Assembly (NCBI GenBank): GCA_030407005.1
Contig: JAUDYN010000011.1
Coordinates: 1,602,501-1,666,500 of the forward strand
Source: Desarmillaria ectypa
Taxonomy: Eukaryota; Basidiomycota; Agaricomycetes; Agaricales; Physalacriaceae
Length of the DNA stretch: 64,000 bases
Direction of reading: 5' to 3'
The translations under genes and the position numbers were made by a program. Of this stretch, positions 33,312 through 44,507 are shown in pieces; within the stretch, counting starts at the first letter, position 1; every line of letters begins with the position of its first letter. Under the pieces are notes generated by a model. The model did no database searches and had not been told where the DNA came from. It worked only from the letters and a program-made list of their open reading frames with translations.

Positions 33312-34992
33312 CGATGCCTCGAGATACTCAAGATTCTAAGACCTCATGGAGGACGCTTATTATACCCTGCCGGATGTAGCACTTATATGCCATAACTCGA
33401 TACAATGTTCTATCAACAGTAATGTCAACAGTAATTTTCAATCGTTTCTCCAGTATCAACTCCAACACAAGGCAATCATATTCCAAAGGTACGCAGGAGC
33501 GCTAGGGACAAGGAAAACAGTAGCTCAAACATCGATACTGATAGGGTCGCATGCAAGAACAGCCAGTCAGTTCTATCAGGGCGGTTTTGGTCAACCTTTC
33601 GATTCATAGTATGACGTTCATTCACGTAGTTGTTACCAGTGCAGTAGGCAGCCCTGGTTGGAGCACCGGGTGGTACCAGCACTGGCAATGTCGGTAATGG
33701 GGGTGCAAGTGAACCCCCCTGTGAACAGAAAATCAACAATGGATATAGGCCCGTCAGGTATTGGAACCTACACGTCAGCGGTAGTTTCGCCAAGGTCGAC
33801 AACAAGGAGAGTTATGGCACCCTGAATCGCCTTAAACCAGGGCTATCGATCCGTCGGTGAGTACGGCGTCTTTAGCCCGGAAAGTGTGGTGAACCTCGCC
33901 TCTTGGGCAGAAGGGATTGCGGGAGAGCAGGTCCCAGTGTCACCGCCATTATTGCGAGGGAGCACGGTAGCGGACACAAGGGCTGGGAGAACCGGCGAGG
34001 GCCGAGGCACGGAGATGAGGACCAAGATGGTAATGGTGACCCGTCAAATAGATATCGAGCTCTAAACCAATGTGCTTTTAGGGTACAAGAGAAACACTTA
34101 GTGGAAGCTACCTGCGCTGTTGATACAAGCTTTGATATCACTTGGAGGGGTAAATATGAAAACAGCAGCATGCATCATGAGCGAGTGGTGGCCTTCACTC
34201 CTTTTGACTGTTGAAAGTACCTCGCGCACAGCACATGTCCGTTGCTTATGACCGCCCCTGTCATATCGGCGTTACCATATATAGTATCCCGCCACCAGGA
34301 TGCATCGGCTTTATTTAGTGTGGGGTCAGTGACTCCCTCAAGGCCTCAAGCTTCAACGATCGTGAGTGATGCTTGGAAATTTCCCAACCTATCGGTTCTG
34401 TATATTTCTAGGACCTCGAGGAACGTGACAGCCTGGGAGAACACCGTAGAATTTTTATGTTTTCCGTCCTTCTCGTTCCTTGGCCACAGGAGCCACAGCC
34501 CTGGGTTGCCTTGATGAAGTTATTACGGCTGATCGTCGACTCCAAAATACCGATATCGACCAGGACAGGTCCGAGGTCACTCCGCTCGGTGAATGTAATG
34601 AAAAAAGGATCAAACAGTACGAGTAATCTTTGGACGGTTTCAAGTGCCGACGCTCTGTTATCTTTCACGGGTCTGACACGCACGGACATTCGACAGGCTG
34701 GTTCCTTTGATACGGTGAGGCGGTGAGTATTATGTTTCGTATTGGTACCGAGACGATTAGAACGAGCACATGTGTCTCGTGTAGACGAGAATACAATTCG
34801 TTAGTATTTGGTGATTTTCCTTTAACAAAGGTTCGGAAAACAGCAATTTACAAAGGTTGAAGATGTAATGTATGTAGTATTCGTATGTCATGATTGGCTT
34901 GAGCAGCTAGAACAACAAGAATGGGATGATTGATAACATCTGCCTGACCGATTGAGATTGAGGAGATGTAAAACGCAGAGCAGTGCAAGAAA
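33312..34992. other. Intergenic, no gene seen
   Basis: About 1.7 kb between the F-box gene and NAP1. Reading frames up to about 110 codons are present on both strands but have no domain similarity and no consistent splice chain. Confidence 0.45.
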
Positions 34993-36488
34993 CTACTGCT
35001 GCTTGCACTCCTCGGGGTTGACATTCGCGGCCCCCGCGGCAGCGCCACGGCCTTTGCCGCCCCGACGCTTGACAGTGCTGCTTGGCAAGTCCGCATCTGA
35101 ATCCGAGTCCTATGAAACATACACAGGTCAGATTTCGCACGCAGGAATGACAAAAATGGTTCATACATCGTCATCGAAATGGTCATCTTCGTCGTCCTCC
35201 TCCTCCTCGAATTCATCATCATCTTCCTCCATGAGATCGTACTCGAGAGCCTTGCCGGTGAAGTAGTCAATGGCACGGGGGATAATCTATGGCGAATCAA
35301 TCAATGAATGCGGAACCCGTTAATGATCTGATGCAAACCTTCTCTTTAAGATCCTCGCCGATCTGATAGTCCATTTCGACATTTTCTTCGAGTTCCTCTA
35401 ACTCGTCTTCATCTATATCGCCGCTTGCAATAGCATCCTCACCGGGCGGTGTCGGCGGGGAAAAGAAGTTGAAAAACGACTCCGTAGGCCGTGCCTTGCG
35501 AACTACACGAGTCCGATTTGTATCTGCGAAAGATAAAGGCTGTGAGTAGAGAACAGTCTTGAAGAAACACAGGGATACACACTCTTATTGCGCTGCTTCT
35601 TTATCTCGAACTCCTTCGTGAGATCTTTGTCTTCTTTCCACTTGATCTCGGTGCCGACAGCACGATCGTACGCAAAATCGCCAAAGTAGCCGACTTCTGC
35701 CTGATAGTAATAGGTTTTCTCAAGAGTCTCATTTTCAAAGTACTCGTTAGGAGAGAAGACGAAAGTGATCTTGAAACCGGGTTTGGTATCAAGCTGGGAG
35801 AGATTGTCAAGGTAAGAAAGACGGATATCGATCAAATGCTTTAAGGCGCCGGTATCACGTTCTGTAATGAGATCCTGGAGGCCGATATGATTTTGCAGAG
35901 CGGTCAACCAGAATTCAGGGATGGCACACGGCGCAGGGGCTTCTTTCGGGAGAGGGGTGTACTCTTCGTCGTCTTTAGCAGACTGTTTCTCTCCAGCTTC
36001 TATTTCCTCCTCCGTGGGTGCTGCATCGCCCTTCATAATTGCGATTCTGCGCTCGTACAAAGGCTTAGAAAGCTCAAGGTACTAGCGATAAAAGGTGAGC
36101 AGCAGCCTATCCAAGAAAAAGAGAACGATAATACCTTTTTTTCAAGCTCGAGACATTCGCGCTTGTACTTGTTCTGCAGTTCATTCTGCTTGATCTGCAC
36201 GCCCTTCAAGGCCTCGACGCTGCGTTTGACCTCGACAGGGAGCTGCTCAATGTAACCCGAGCTCCGGCCAACTAGGTCAGCAAGCCTGCCTTGAACCATC
36301 CCGAGCATCGCGTTGCGCAGCGGATTACTATCGACTTCCTCCTCTTCCTCCTCTTCCTTATCCTCTGTAATATCTGGCACGGTTGGCCGTGATAATCCCG
36401 CCGATAATGGGGCGTGCTGCAAAGGGGTGTTCTGCGGCGTTGGCGCGGTTATGTTGGAGCCAGGACCGATGGGCAAACTCGAAGACAT
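34993..36488 (-). CDS. NAP1: Nucleosome assembly protein NAP1
   Basis: Histone H2A-H2B chaperone. The start at 36488 is MSSSLPIGPGSNITAP, followed by an acidic patch and NPLRNAMLGMVQGRLADLVG. The dimerisation helix is EVKRSVEALKGVQIKQNELQ; the NAP fold core is IPEFWLTALQNHIGLQDLIT, PGFKITFVFSPNEYFENETL and GTEIKWKEDKDLTKEFEIKK. Then come PTESFFNFFSPPTPPGED, a strongly acidic Asp/Glu-rich tail and a basic end (VKRRGGKGRGAAAGAANVNP) stopping in CKQQ at 34993. Four or five short introns. Complete and ordinary. Confidence 0.94.
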
Positions 36489-36689
36489 TTTTCCAGAGAC
36501 GCAGGAGGCGCACGGCAGTAAATCGGTAAAATCAATAGGCAAATGAAAGGGAAAAAATGAGGGGAAAGAGAAGATGAAAACCTACCGATGAAATTGGTAA
36601 ACTTTTCCCTGCGTCGGAGTTTCAAAAATAGTTACACGGCATTGTCGGCCGGAGATTGCCGTCATTTCCTGGTGCATGATACCACGACG
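36489..36689. promoter_or_regulatory. Divergent promoter NAP1 / NAT9
   Basis: 201 bp between divergent starts at 36488 (minus) and 36690 (plus). No specific motif can be named with confidence. Confidence 0.4.
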
Positions 36690-37538
36690 ATGAAGGCAAA
36701 CGAAAATACCGTTCTTGTAGGCACAAAAGTGGTTCTTGTTCCTTACGACGAATGCCACGTTGCTGTTGGTGCACCTTTCATACTTTTCGTGCTCAAGACT
36801 GAACTTATACTTCAGAAATATCATGCATGGATGGAGAACGGTGAACTGCGAACCCTCACGGCGAGCGAAAGACTTACACTAGAGGAAGAGTTTGACATGC
36901 AGCGTAATTTCAATCTGTCTGATCATGTCATATGTTTGGATCTCATTTGTTCTTCAGGAAAATGGCGGGAAGACGACGACAAACTGACATTCATCATTCT
37001 GGCTAGACACGAGAGAGGTACCCTCCAGGCCAGTCTGGTGGGTACGTCCGACCTAATGAATTGACAAACCTCTAGACCCCCTTCTCGATGACGAGAAGAA
37101 TTTAACACCCTCAGATCCTCGGATTCTGTCTCTTGCCATGGCAGGAGACGTTAACATGTTTTTGAATGGAGCACCTGAAAACAGAGATGAATTCATGGCT
37201 GAATTGGAGATCATGATTGCTGGTGATTACATTCCACCGATATCACTTTTCCCCTTTAAGGATATCATCTCGCAGAACCGGAATACCGACGTGGCGGACT
37301 TGCGCTAGAAGCACTCCAATTGATGCTTCAGTACGCGACGGCAAACAATTTTTTACCAGAAAGGTCTCCGGTACCGGCAGCCTTTCCGAAGCCTTCGCTC
37401 CTACCCGTTCCGCCGTCCTCTCTCGTTGCTCGGATTGGTGACACCAATCTACCCAGTATAAGACTGTTCGAAAAGCTGGGATTTAAAATCACGAAACGCA
37501 TAGAGGTATTCAGTGAAGTGGAAATGAAGCTCGGGTAA
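36690..37538 (+). CDS. NAT9: N-acetyltransferase 9-like GNAT protein
   Basis: GNAT-family acetyltransferase of the NAT9 type, which acetylates amino groups using acetyl-CoA. The start at 36690 gives MKANENTVLVGTKVVLVPYD, a highly conserved NAT9 beginning. After an intron comes KYHAWMENGELRTLTASERL and TLEEEFDMQ. Then DDDKLTFIIL, DVNMFLNGAPENRDEFMAEL and after another intron a RRGGLALEALQLMLQYA-type block, which is the acetyl-CoA-binding region. The end reads NLPSIRLFEKLGFKITKRIE and EVEMKLG at 37538. Five exons or so. Confidence 0.88.
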
Positions 37539-38448
37539 AGTTTATGACCTTGAGCGGTTTCAAAAAATCAGCTTACTGTTCATCGAAGATATCTATCTTG
37601 AAACCTCTGGACATAGCAGCTATCCCCGACATGCACCGCACTGAGTCTTTTCCCTAGAGGAACAGACGCCACGGGCCTGCGCAGAAAGAGAGACTATTCG
37701 ACGCAGTAGGATTGAAGTCCCGTGTACTAATGGATTATCATAATTCCCTAGCTTTTTACCCAGAGATGATCCTCAAACCTTGGCCACAACTCGCTCCATC
37801 TCAACTAGACGGCCCCCATAAGCCTCGACCCACAATGGTTGTCGTAGTAACTATTCATATTTCCAGGAACATAGGCACCAGGTAGGATGAGCCATATGGA
37901 TCACGGTGAATACAAGTAAAATCTTTCCAATCGGCACCCCGTTTTGTTCGGTGTCGGACCTCCCCAACTTAACGACACACCTATTCCGCAGTAGTACTGG
38001 CTTGTTATCGCATGACGATGGAACATTCAGATGCATCATTATCCAGGTATAATTGGCTCCTTATATCATAACGAAATATCTGTCTAACGGCAAGTACTTA
38101 GCAACCGCGACGGTAGCGTACTCAGGCACGCCCCATTTTGGCGAAATGGACTCCCATAGCGCATAAATCACTCAGCGATAATGGAACCGCATCAGGCCTT
38201 CGGTACCAATATGACGAAATTTCCGGAGAATCTACGTCCCAACTTCCAATCGATGTCACCTTCGCTCGGCCGTCTGTTGTTGGTGGAAACATAATGGAGG
38301 GGTTGGACTATATAAGCCCTAGAGTTGCATGCCTGGAGAGTCACACAAACCTGTTTCCTTCCCCCATATTTTCTTTCCTTTTTCCTTCCTTCTTTTGACT
38401 GACAGTCGTTCTCGTTACGCTCTCTTTCGTTCAACGCGCCGAACCGAA
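37539..38448. other. Intergenic with AA9 promoter
   Basis: About 900 bases without a supported gene. A good TATA element (TATATAAG, 38309-38316) lies 133 bp before the AA9 start, and a CT-rich tract (about 38355-38400) sits between them, as in highly expressed fungal promoters. Confidence 0.5.
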
Positions 38449-40171
38449 ATGTCTTATCTGAGCTCCCTTCGCTGCAACGCTGCGCTGGTCGTTGCGCTGT
38501 CTCTCCTTACCAGCGTCCGCGCTCACGGATACGTGGAGACATTTGTTTATGGTGGAACAAACTATACTGGTTACCTCCCGTACAACGACCCGTACAGCAA
38601 CCCTGTCCCAGATCGGATTGAACGTGTCATTCCCGGTAATGGTCCTATTCAGGACGTCACCAGCGAGGACATCCGTTGCAACATTGGTGGAACAGCTCCT
38701 GCCGCTCTTTACGCTACAGCTGAAGCTGGTTCCAGCGTCGACATGCACTGGACCACCTGGCCAGCCTCGCATGCGGTAGGCTAATGTTATTTCACTCCAG
38801 TAACTGAGTGTGGTCTAATGAATTATTATAGGGGCCCGTTATAACATACTTGGCTCAAGTTCCCGATGGTAGCAATATTACTTCATGGGAACCAGGTACC
38901 AAGTAAGTTGGCTGCAGTACTATAGAAACTGGAGCAGTCATCTCAATTTGCTATGTTGTAGTGCCGTGTGGTTCAAAGTGGACGAAGCTGGTTACGAGAA
39001 TGGAAAGTGGGCTGCCACTGACATCATGATCAACGAGCAGAACAATGTTTGGCATTGGACCATCCCTTCCGGTCTCAAAGCTGGACAATACCTCGTCCGT
39101 CATGAAATGTTCGTGTTATTGGTTTTGGAATCGAAACTTTCTGTTGATCGTCCTGTTTGCAGTATCGCCCTTCACGCCGCTGGCACCTACCCAGGCGCTC
39201 AATTCTATCCCGGCTGTAGCCAAATCGAAGTCACTGGATCTGGTTCCGACTTCCCCGACTCGTCATACTTGGTGTCCTTCCCTGGAGCGTATGCTGGAAC
39301 TGACCCCGGCATTACCTTCAACATGTACGGTACTTTTGACAGGTTGGCCTTGTGCGTTCTCGTCAATGAAGCGATTCTAATATATCTACACCATATAGCT
39401 ACACAATCCCCGGACCTGCCCTTTGGACTGGTGGATCAGGGACTGCCTCTCGTGCTTCCTCGACAGCTGCTTCCGGTACCTCTTCAACCGCCGCATCCGG
39501 TGCTACCTCCACATCAGCCTCTGGTCCTACTTCCGCTGTTGAGAGCAACCCGGGTCAGTGATATTGAATCAAGCTAATGCTCACAGCGACTAACCTTTTG
39601 TTGGGCAGCGAGTTCGACTAGCGCCTCCGTGTCTTCGTTGGCTAGTACGTCCGTGTCTACGAATGCTGCTATCGCGACATCTGTGTCGGCATCGGCTTCC
39701 GCAACCTCTTTCATATCTTCAACCGTGGCTCAAGTAACTGCCACCAGCACCACCGAAACTTCTTCTGCCGCACAGTCCACCTCCACTGGAACTAATGATG
39801 CAAACCAGTGCATGAACAGTCAGCACAGTCGCCATGACCACTTTGTCATCACTCTGAACCATTTCAACAGCATACAACTCATGCATTGCGGCCTCTCAAC
39901 CTAACCCTGATTGGGCTGGCTGCAGTTCTACTAAGGATTCGTGCCTTGCGAATGCAAGGTACCAACGCCGCAGGTCTTTCTCGAATGCTCGAGTTCTTAA
40001 CAAGCGTGAGTCTTGGAATATCAATCATAGCCGATGCCTTTACGAGCATGCCCGCTAGGTGAAAATTTGAAACGCCACCATTCTGTCTCAAAGCGTGCTC
40101 CGCGGGACAATGCCCGCGCACAGAAGTCGCGTATGTCTCTACTCTTCCTAGTTCTGTTATTTCCTGACTGA
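38449..40171 (+). CDS. AA9 lytic polysaccharide monooxygenase (former GH61)
   Basis: Secreted copper enzyme that oxidatively cleaves cellulose. The signal peptide runs from MSYLSSLRCNAALVV to SVRA, so the mature protein begins with the copper-ligand His of HGYVETFVYGG. The second copper His is in SHAGPVITYLAQ (rebuilt over an intron near 38777-38832), and the axial Tyr is in QFYPGCSQIEVTG. Other AA9 blocks are WFKVDEAGYENGKWA and NNVWHWTIPSGLKAGQYLVR. A Ser/Thr/Ala-rich linker follows, and then a small Cys module. An intron at about 39820-39869 restores CMNTYNSCIAASQPNPDWAG, where the open frame alone reads on to a stop at 39902. A further GTGAGT...CGCTAG intron (about 40009-40058) gives an in-frame basic tail ending LLFPD at 40171; the tail is the least certain part. 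Confidence 0.88.
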
Positions 40172-40936
40172 TCCGCCCCGCGCTTGCAGGCGTGTAAAAG
40201 GGAATTGTACTTCCCGTTCATGACTAGATGATTGTGGACGGGCCTCGACAAAGAAGAATCAAATTGATATTCCAACTTGCTTTGTTAGCTTTCTTTCTTT
40301 GGCTGCCCTCTTCCATGGCATCTTGACGATCTATTACGAGTAGAGGGCGGTTGTTCCTTAAGGCTTCGATAGCTCGTATATTCCCTTCCTCATACAGGTT
40401 TTGTGTATCTACAGTTTCCTCCTTCCTACTTGCAATCTCTTGGTACTTTTCCTATCATCGACAAGGCAAGCGGCAATAGAATCATTCTCATCTTGATCTG
40501 TCGTCCGTACGTTTCGGGCACCGTTAGTTTGACTAAGTTATCACACTTTAGTTGGGTTCGGGCGCAGTCTGGTCAAGTACTTACCATCAGTTATACGGCG
40601 GTAGAGACAACTCGACAGCTGCGGGTTGTATGTCTGAGTTAGACGTGCGACTATAGACCCGTCCCTTGACCTCGGCGTCCCGACCATTAGATGCTATATG
40701 TCGCCCGTAAGTACTTTGCATCACTTAGATCAGTCCGATGCATGCGGGCTTGCGCTTTGTCGTGTGTAGCGCTATGTTTCGCGGTGTGAATCCGATTGAA
40801 GTTCCATAAATACACATGGACAGCAAATATATATCAGCAGAATTTCGAATAATATGACTATTACAATAATGGCACACAAATGATTCAAAGCTTCGTTGAT
40901 TTGGGTTCAAATTCAGGCTAGCGGAGCCATGGTAAG
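40172..40936. other. Intergenic, no gene seen
   Basis: About 765 bases between convergent genes, with only short frames. Confidence 0.45.
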
Positions 40937-42888
40937 TCACACGAAAACCGCAGGATCATACATTACAGCCGCGTGTTGGGTTGTATCGGTGGACCTGGTG
41001 ATATGAAGATCGATGTGCCACTGGCCCAGTAAACAATCAGCCAGTTCAAGGAAAAGGAAAAGGGGGAGTGCCATACCATGTCCACAGCTACGGAGATCCT
41101 CGAGGGATCTTGCAAAGGAAACATATTTGCATCAAAGCTGTTCAGTCTCACAGTATTATCTTCGGAAGAGAAGTTGTCAATATATGTCATCTTCGTAGGT
41201 TTCCGGGAATTCAATCTGGAATGAGTTTAGCCGACCTGATAATTGCATACAACAATAAAAGGCGAACGTGGCAAGGAAGGAATTCGAATATACTTGTCCA
41301 CAGATCAGCGAAAGCTTCAGGGAATAAGTAAAGCTTCAGGGCTCACGATTTGCCACAACTTGGTAGAGAGACAGATATACGAGGTTGTTAGGGTAGGCTA
41401 TATTCTGGATAGTGTCGATGTCAGCATGCGATGGCATACGGATATGATAAGGATATGATAAGGAACACTTATGAAGGCTATAACAAGGAGGTCCGTCACA
41501 CTAAAATTAGAAGTCGTTAATCAAGAGATGTGAAAGAATAGAATGTCTCTACCCAGTGAGGAGACCATTATTAATGGCGTGAATCATGAGTCTATTGATG
41601 ATAGTGTCGGTACTAGAGTGGATTGGCTCGTGAGTTTCATTTGAAAGGTAGAACAGATCGTACCATTTAAGTCCTGTGCGGTTGGTGTGGAGATAATAGC
41701 AGAGTGATGCAGCGACCAGGAAGTCCGTTGATAGATAAAGACTCATAGCAGCCTTCAGGAGGCTCTATGTATGCAATGTTGATGTATTGAGGTAGGGCTC
41801 TTCGCACTGACGGTGCTTACGGTCATAACATGCGTCTCAAACAGAGCGTAAGACTTCAGCTTCATGCTGAAAACGTTGGTGAGGTAAATAATTTTGAGGT
41901 GTGAGTCCAGCACTAACCTATATCCCGCAACCGCTGTGGGTACAACGATCAGGAGTCGGTTAGTGTGGCTTATCCTTATCTCGCTTTCTGCAATACGCAC
42001 CTGCACTGCTTGCTAGATGTCGACCAAGCTATCAATGATAGAATTGGTGTATAAGACGAGGTACCCACCTACTCAACATACTGCGAGGAAGAGCTGGCTC
42101 AGAAGTAAGTTCAGTTAATGAAGGCAAAAGTACATAAACCTCACAAGAGCTGACACCAGGAGAACGTTGCGGTTCGATACTGAGCGAGAATACGTGTCAA
42201 TCTCTTTGAATTTGAGTTACAGAACTTGCACTGACTAAGATATAGTTGCCGAGCATAAAATAAGTGCACCATGAAAGTGATGATGCCCTACTCCCGTTCC
42301 GGTTAGTGTTGGGAGGTGCCAAGCAGTGCGCTAAATCGCGTACCGTTACACATAAGGTTAGCTGATCGGAAAATGATCGGTAACGCTCGTATTGATGAAG
42401 GGAGAAACTCACAGACGCTGACCTGGAAAGCAATTGGGTCTCAGTTCTTCGAATACATGGAACATCTCTTACCAAGTCGCGTCAGACAGACCCGCTACAT
42501 TCCCGTATTGCGTTACGACGTAGAAGTAGGCAGCATGACAGACAAAAGCTGCGTGTACAGCTTCCAAAGTCCTAATGAACGTGTCAGACGACAGGCTGAA
42601 GTGCTTGATTAATTATTTGGTACGCGTATCAGACAATACCAACCTGTAAGCTTATCAGCCAATCTCAGAGAAGACAGTTAAGAATGCTCACCAAGGCCTT
42701 GAGGAAGATAATATCGGAGTAATGGCCGTAATAGTACCATGTCTGCGTGCATGTAATGCCAAATAAGCTACATAAACGATGTGATCAGAACCAGACCAGT
42801 AGTACAGCGAATGCACGACGGACCATGCAGAGACTATAGCGCCAATAAGGAATGCACCAAAAGTACTGTCGAGTGAGCCTTCCAACAT
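40937..42888 (-). CDS. DUF6534 multi-pass membrane protein, copy 1
   Basis: Basidiomycete-specific membrane protein family with about seven helices and unknown function. The start MLEGSLDSTFGAFLIGAIVS at 42888 is diagnostic, followed after an intron by SLFGITCTQTWYYYGHYSD and IIFLKAL. Further exons give DTFIRTLEAVHAAFVCHAAY and FYVVTQYGNVAGLSDATW. The segment SSTDTIINRLMIHAINNGLL leads to the last helix, followed by VYSNSFLATFAFY. The tail has LNSFDANMFPLQDPSRIS and, after a last intron, WHIDLHITRSTD, stopping at 40937; an unspliced alternative would stop at 40963. Many very short introns make borders approximate. A paralogue with the same exon pattern lies at 52367-54339. Confidence 0.7.
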
Positions 42889-44507
42889 TTAGAAGTACAT
42901 GGGAAGAAAGTCACAATCTAGGTGCCTTATATATCCCAGCGCTTGTTATGGATCTCGCGTATCCGTAAACTTGGTGCATGAGTCAACGCATGCCTACACT
43001 CGGCCTTCTCGGTCCTAGCAGTGACTCACACATAATTTTCTCTTACTTTCTCTATTCTTCTTGCTCATACTAGAATATAATAGAACATTGTAGAATATTC
43101 ATGACTCGAGCCTTTTAGTATATAAATACCGTCTGTAACATTGTAAAAAGAGATTCAATCTACTCATCTTCAAGTCCACTTCATTGTGTGAACTAAGCAT
43201 CTGATCGCTTGCTGAACAACTCGTTGGATACGCCAAGCGCTTTCCGACACCAATCCGAAGACTACGCCTAGCGCTTGTCTTCACCTACAGCCCGTAATAG
43301 CTCCGTGCTCACCGGCTGCTTCCTACAGTAATTGCTTCGCACTTACTGACCCCCTTACCTCGCAAACCGGACCTCTCAGGTCTCCTCACGAACCCTTGCC
43401 GGAATCCATTCTATTCTCTAACGACATACATTTTTATAACATATCCTACCTCGCTTCGATCATCACTTGTCGCCCCTCACTCTCATATCCTGATTTCGGC
43501 AGATTCCTAACAGCGCTCCTTGTTGATGCTTTGGTGGGGAAGATGCACGATTTGAATCAATGATTACATGAGCGCTCAAGCTCGCAGACTGTGTGATACC
43601 ATCATGTTGTTCTATCCATATAGGTTTCAGTTTACTGTATATGGAGAATGTGGGTCAAATTTAGGCCCCAGGTAGGTTCATGACATCGCCGGCCTAAGGA
43701 CCGGAATACAATATGTAGAGCTATGCTTGTGATCTAGGATAGAAGAATAGCCGCATTTGAGAAGCGAGAGGCGGTTTAAATTTGGTCGTGTACTTGTAGG
43801 GAGCGGGAGTAGAGCCTATCCGTGGAGCTTTGGGACATCCACATTAAATCGAAGATGATTTTAAGTTTTAGGAGCCAGTTGGATTCCAGGAGAGCCAAAT
43901 GAAAAGGATATTGATGTTCCGTTCCTATCAAAGTGAATTCGGGCAAGAGAACGAGCTTGTCCGAGACAAGAGGCACCCTAGAAACTTGTCCAATAGTACA
44001 GCGCCATTCTTTAATACGATAGTATATTTTGACTACCCTGTACCCACCTGATCTCGGGACAGATTCAATATAATCAGATGATCAATGCAGATGGTGGAAT
44101 AGCAAATGCAGTACGGGATCCATTCTCCACAAAATCACTATGAGAAAACTAGTTGTCTAATCGTGCAGTTTGCAGAGTAAGCCAGGACTCTGAGGAGCTT
44201 TTGAGAGATGCAAACATAAGCTTGAGGTATCCCTTTATCAAGCCAACAAACAGAGATAGTACTGGATTCCGACGTCAAGACTGGACGGCTAGAGGTTGCA
44301 GATTGCGTTACTGAGGGAAATAACACGACTGCTAGTTCCCCGTGATCTTCGGAACTTGAAGCGGCTGTCGGCATTGAGGTTATAATTAGCCGAACCGAAC
44401 CAGCCAACCAAACTGTGCGGCATTTTTTATCGCTCTCACGATGTAACAGTACATGCAAAGAATTCCATCGTCACGTCCGAATAATGGACTGATTATAGGA
44501 GCATGGC
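42889..44507. other. Intergenic, possible decayed LTR
   Basis: About 1.6 kb without a convincing gene. Around 43060-43200 there is a TATA-like element (TATAAATA at about 43121), then text typical of retroelement leaders; see findings. Frames of 60-106 codons near 43776-44458 have no recognisable domain. Confidence 0.35.

Noticed and set aside
33346..34726. Several frames of 60-110 codons on both strands between the F-box gene and NAP1
   Set aside because: Overlapping on opposite strands with no family similarity.
41440..41462. Tandem GGATATGATAA duplication
   Set aside because: Two short units inside an intron-rich gene region; too small to be meaningful.
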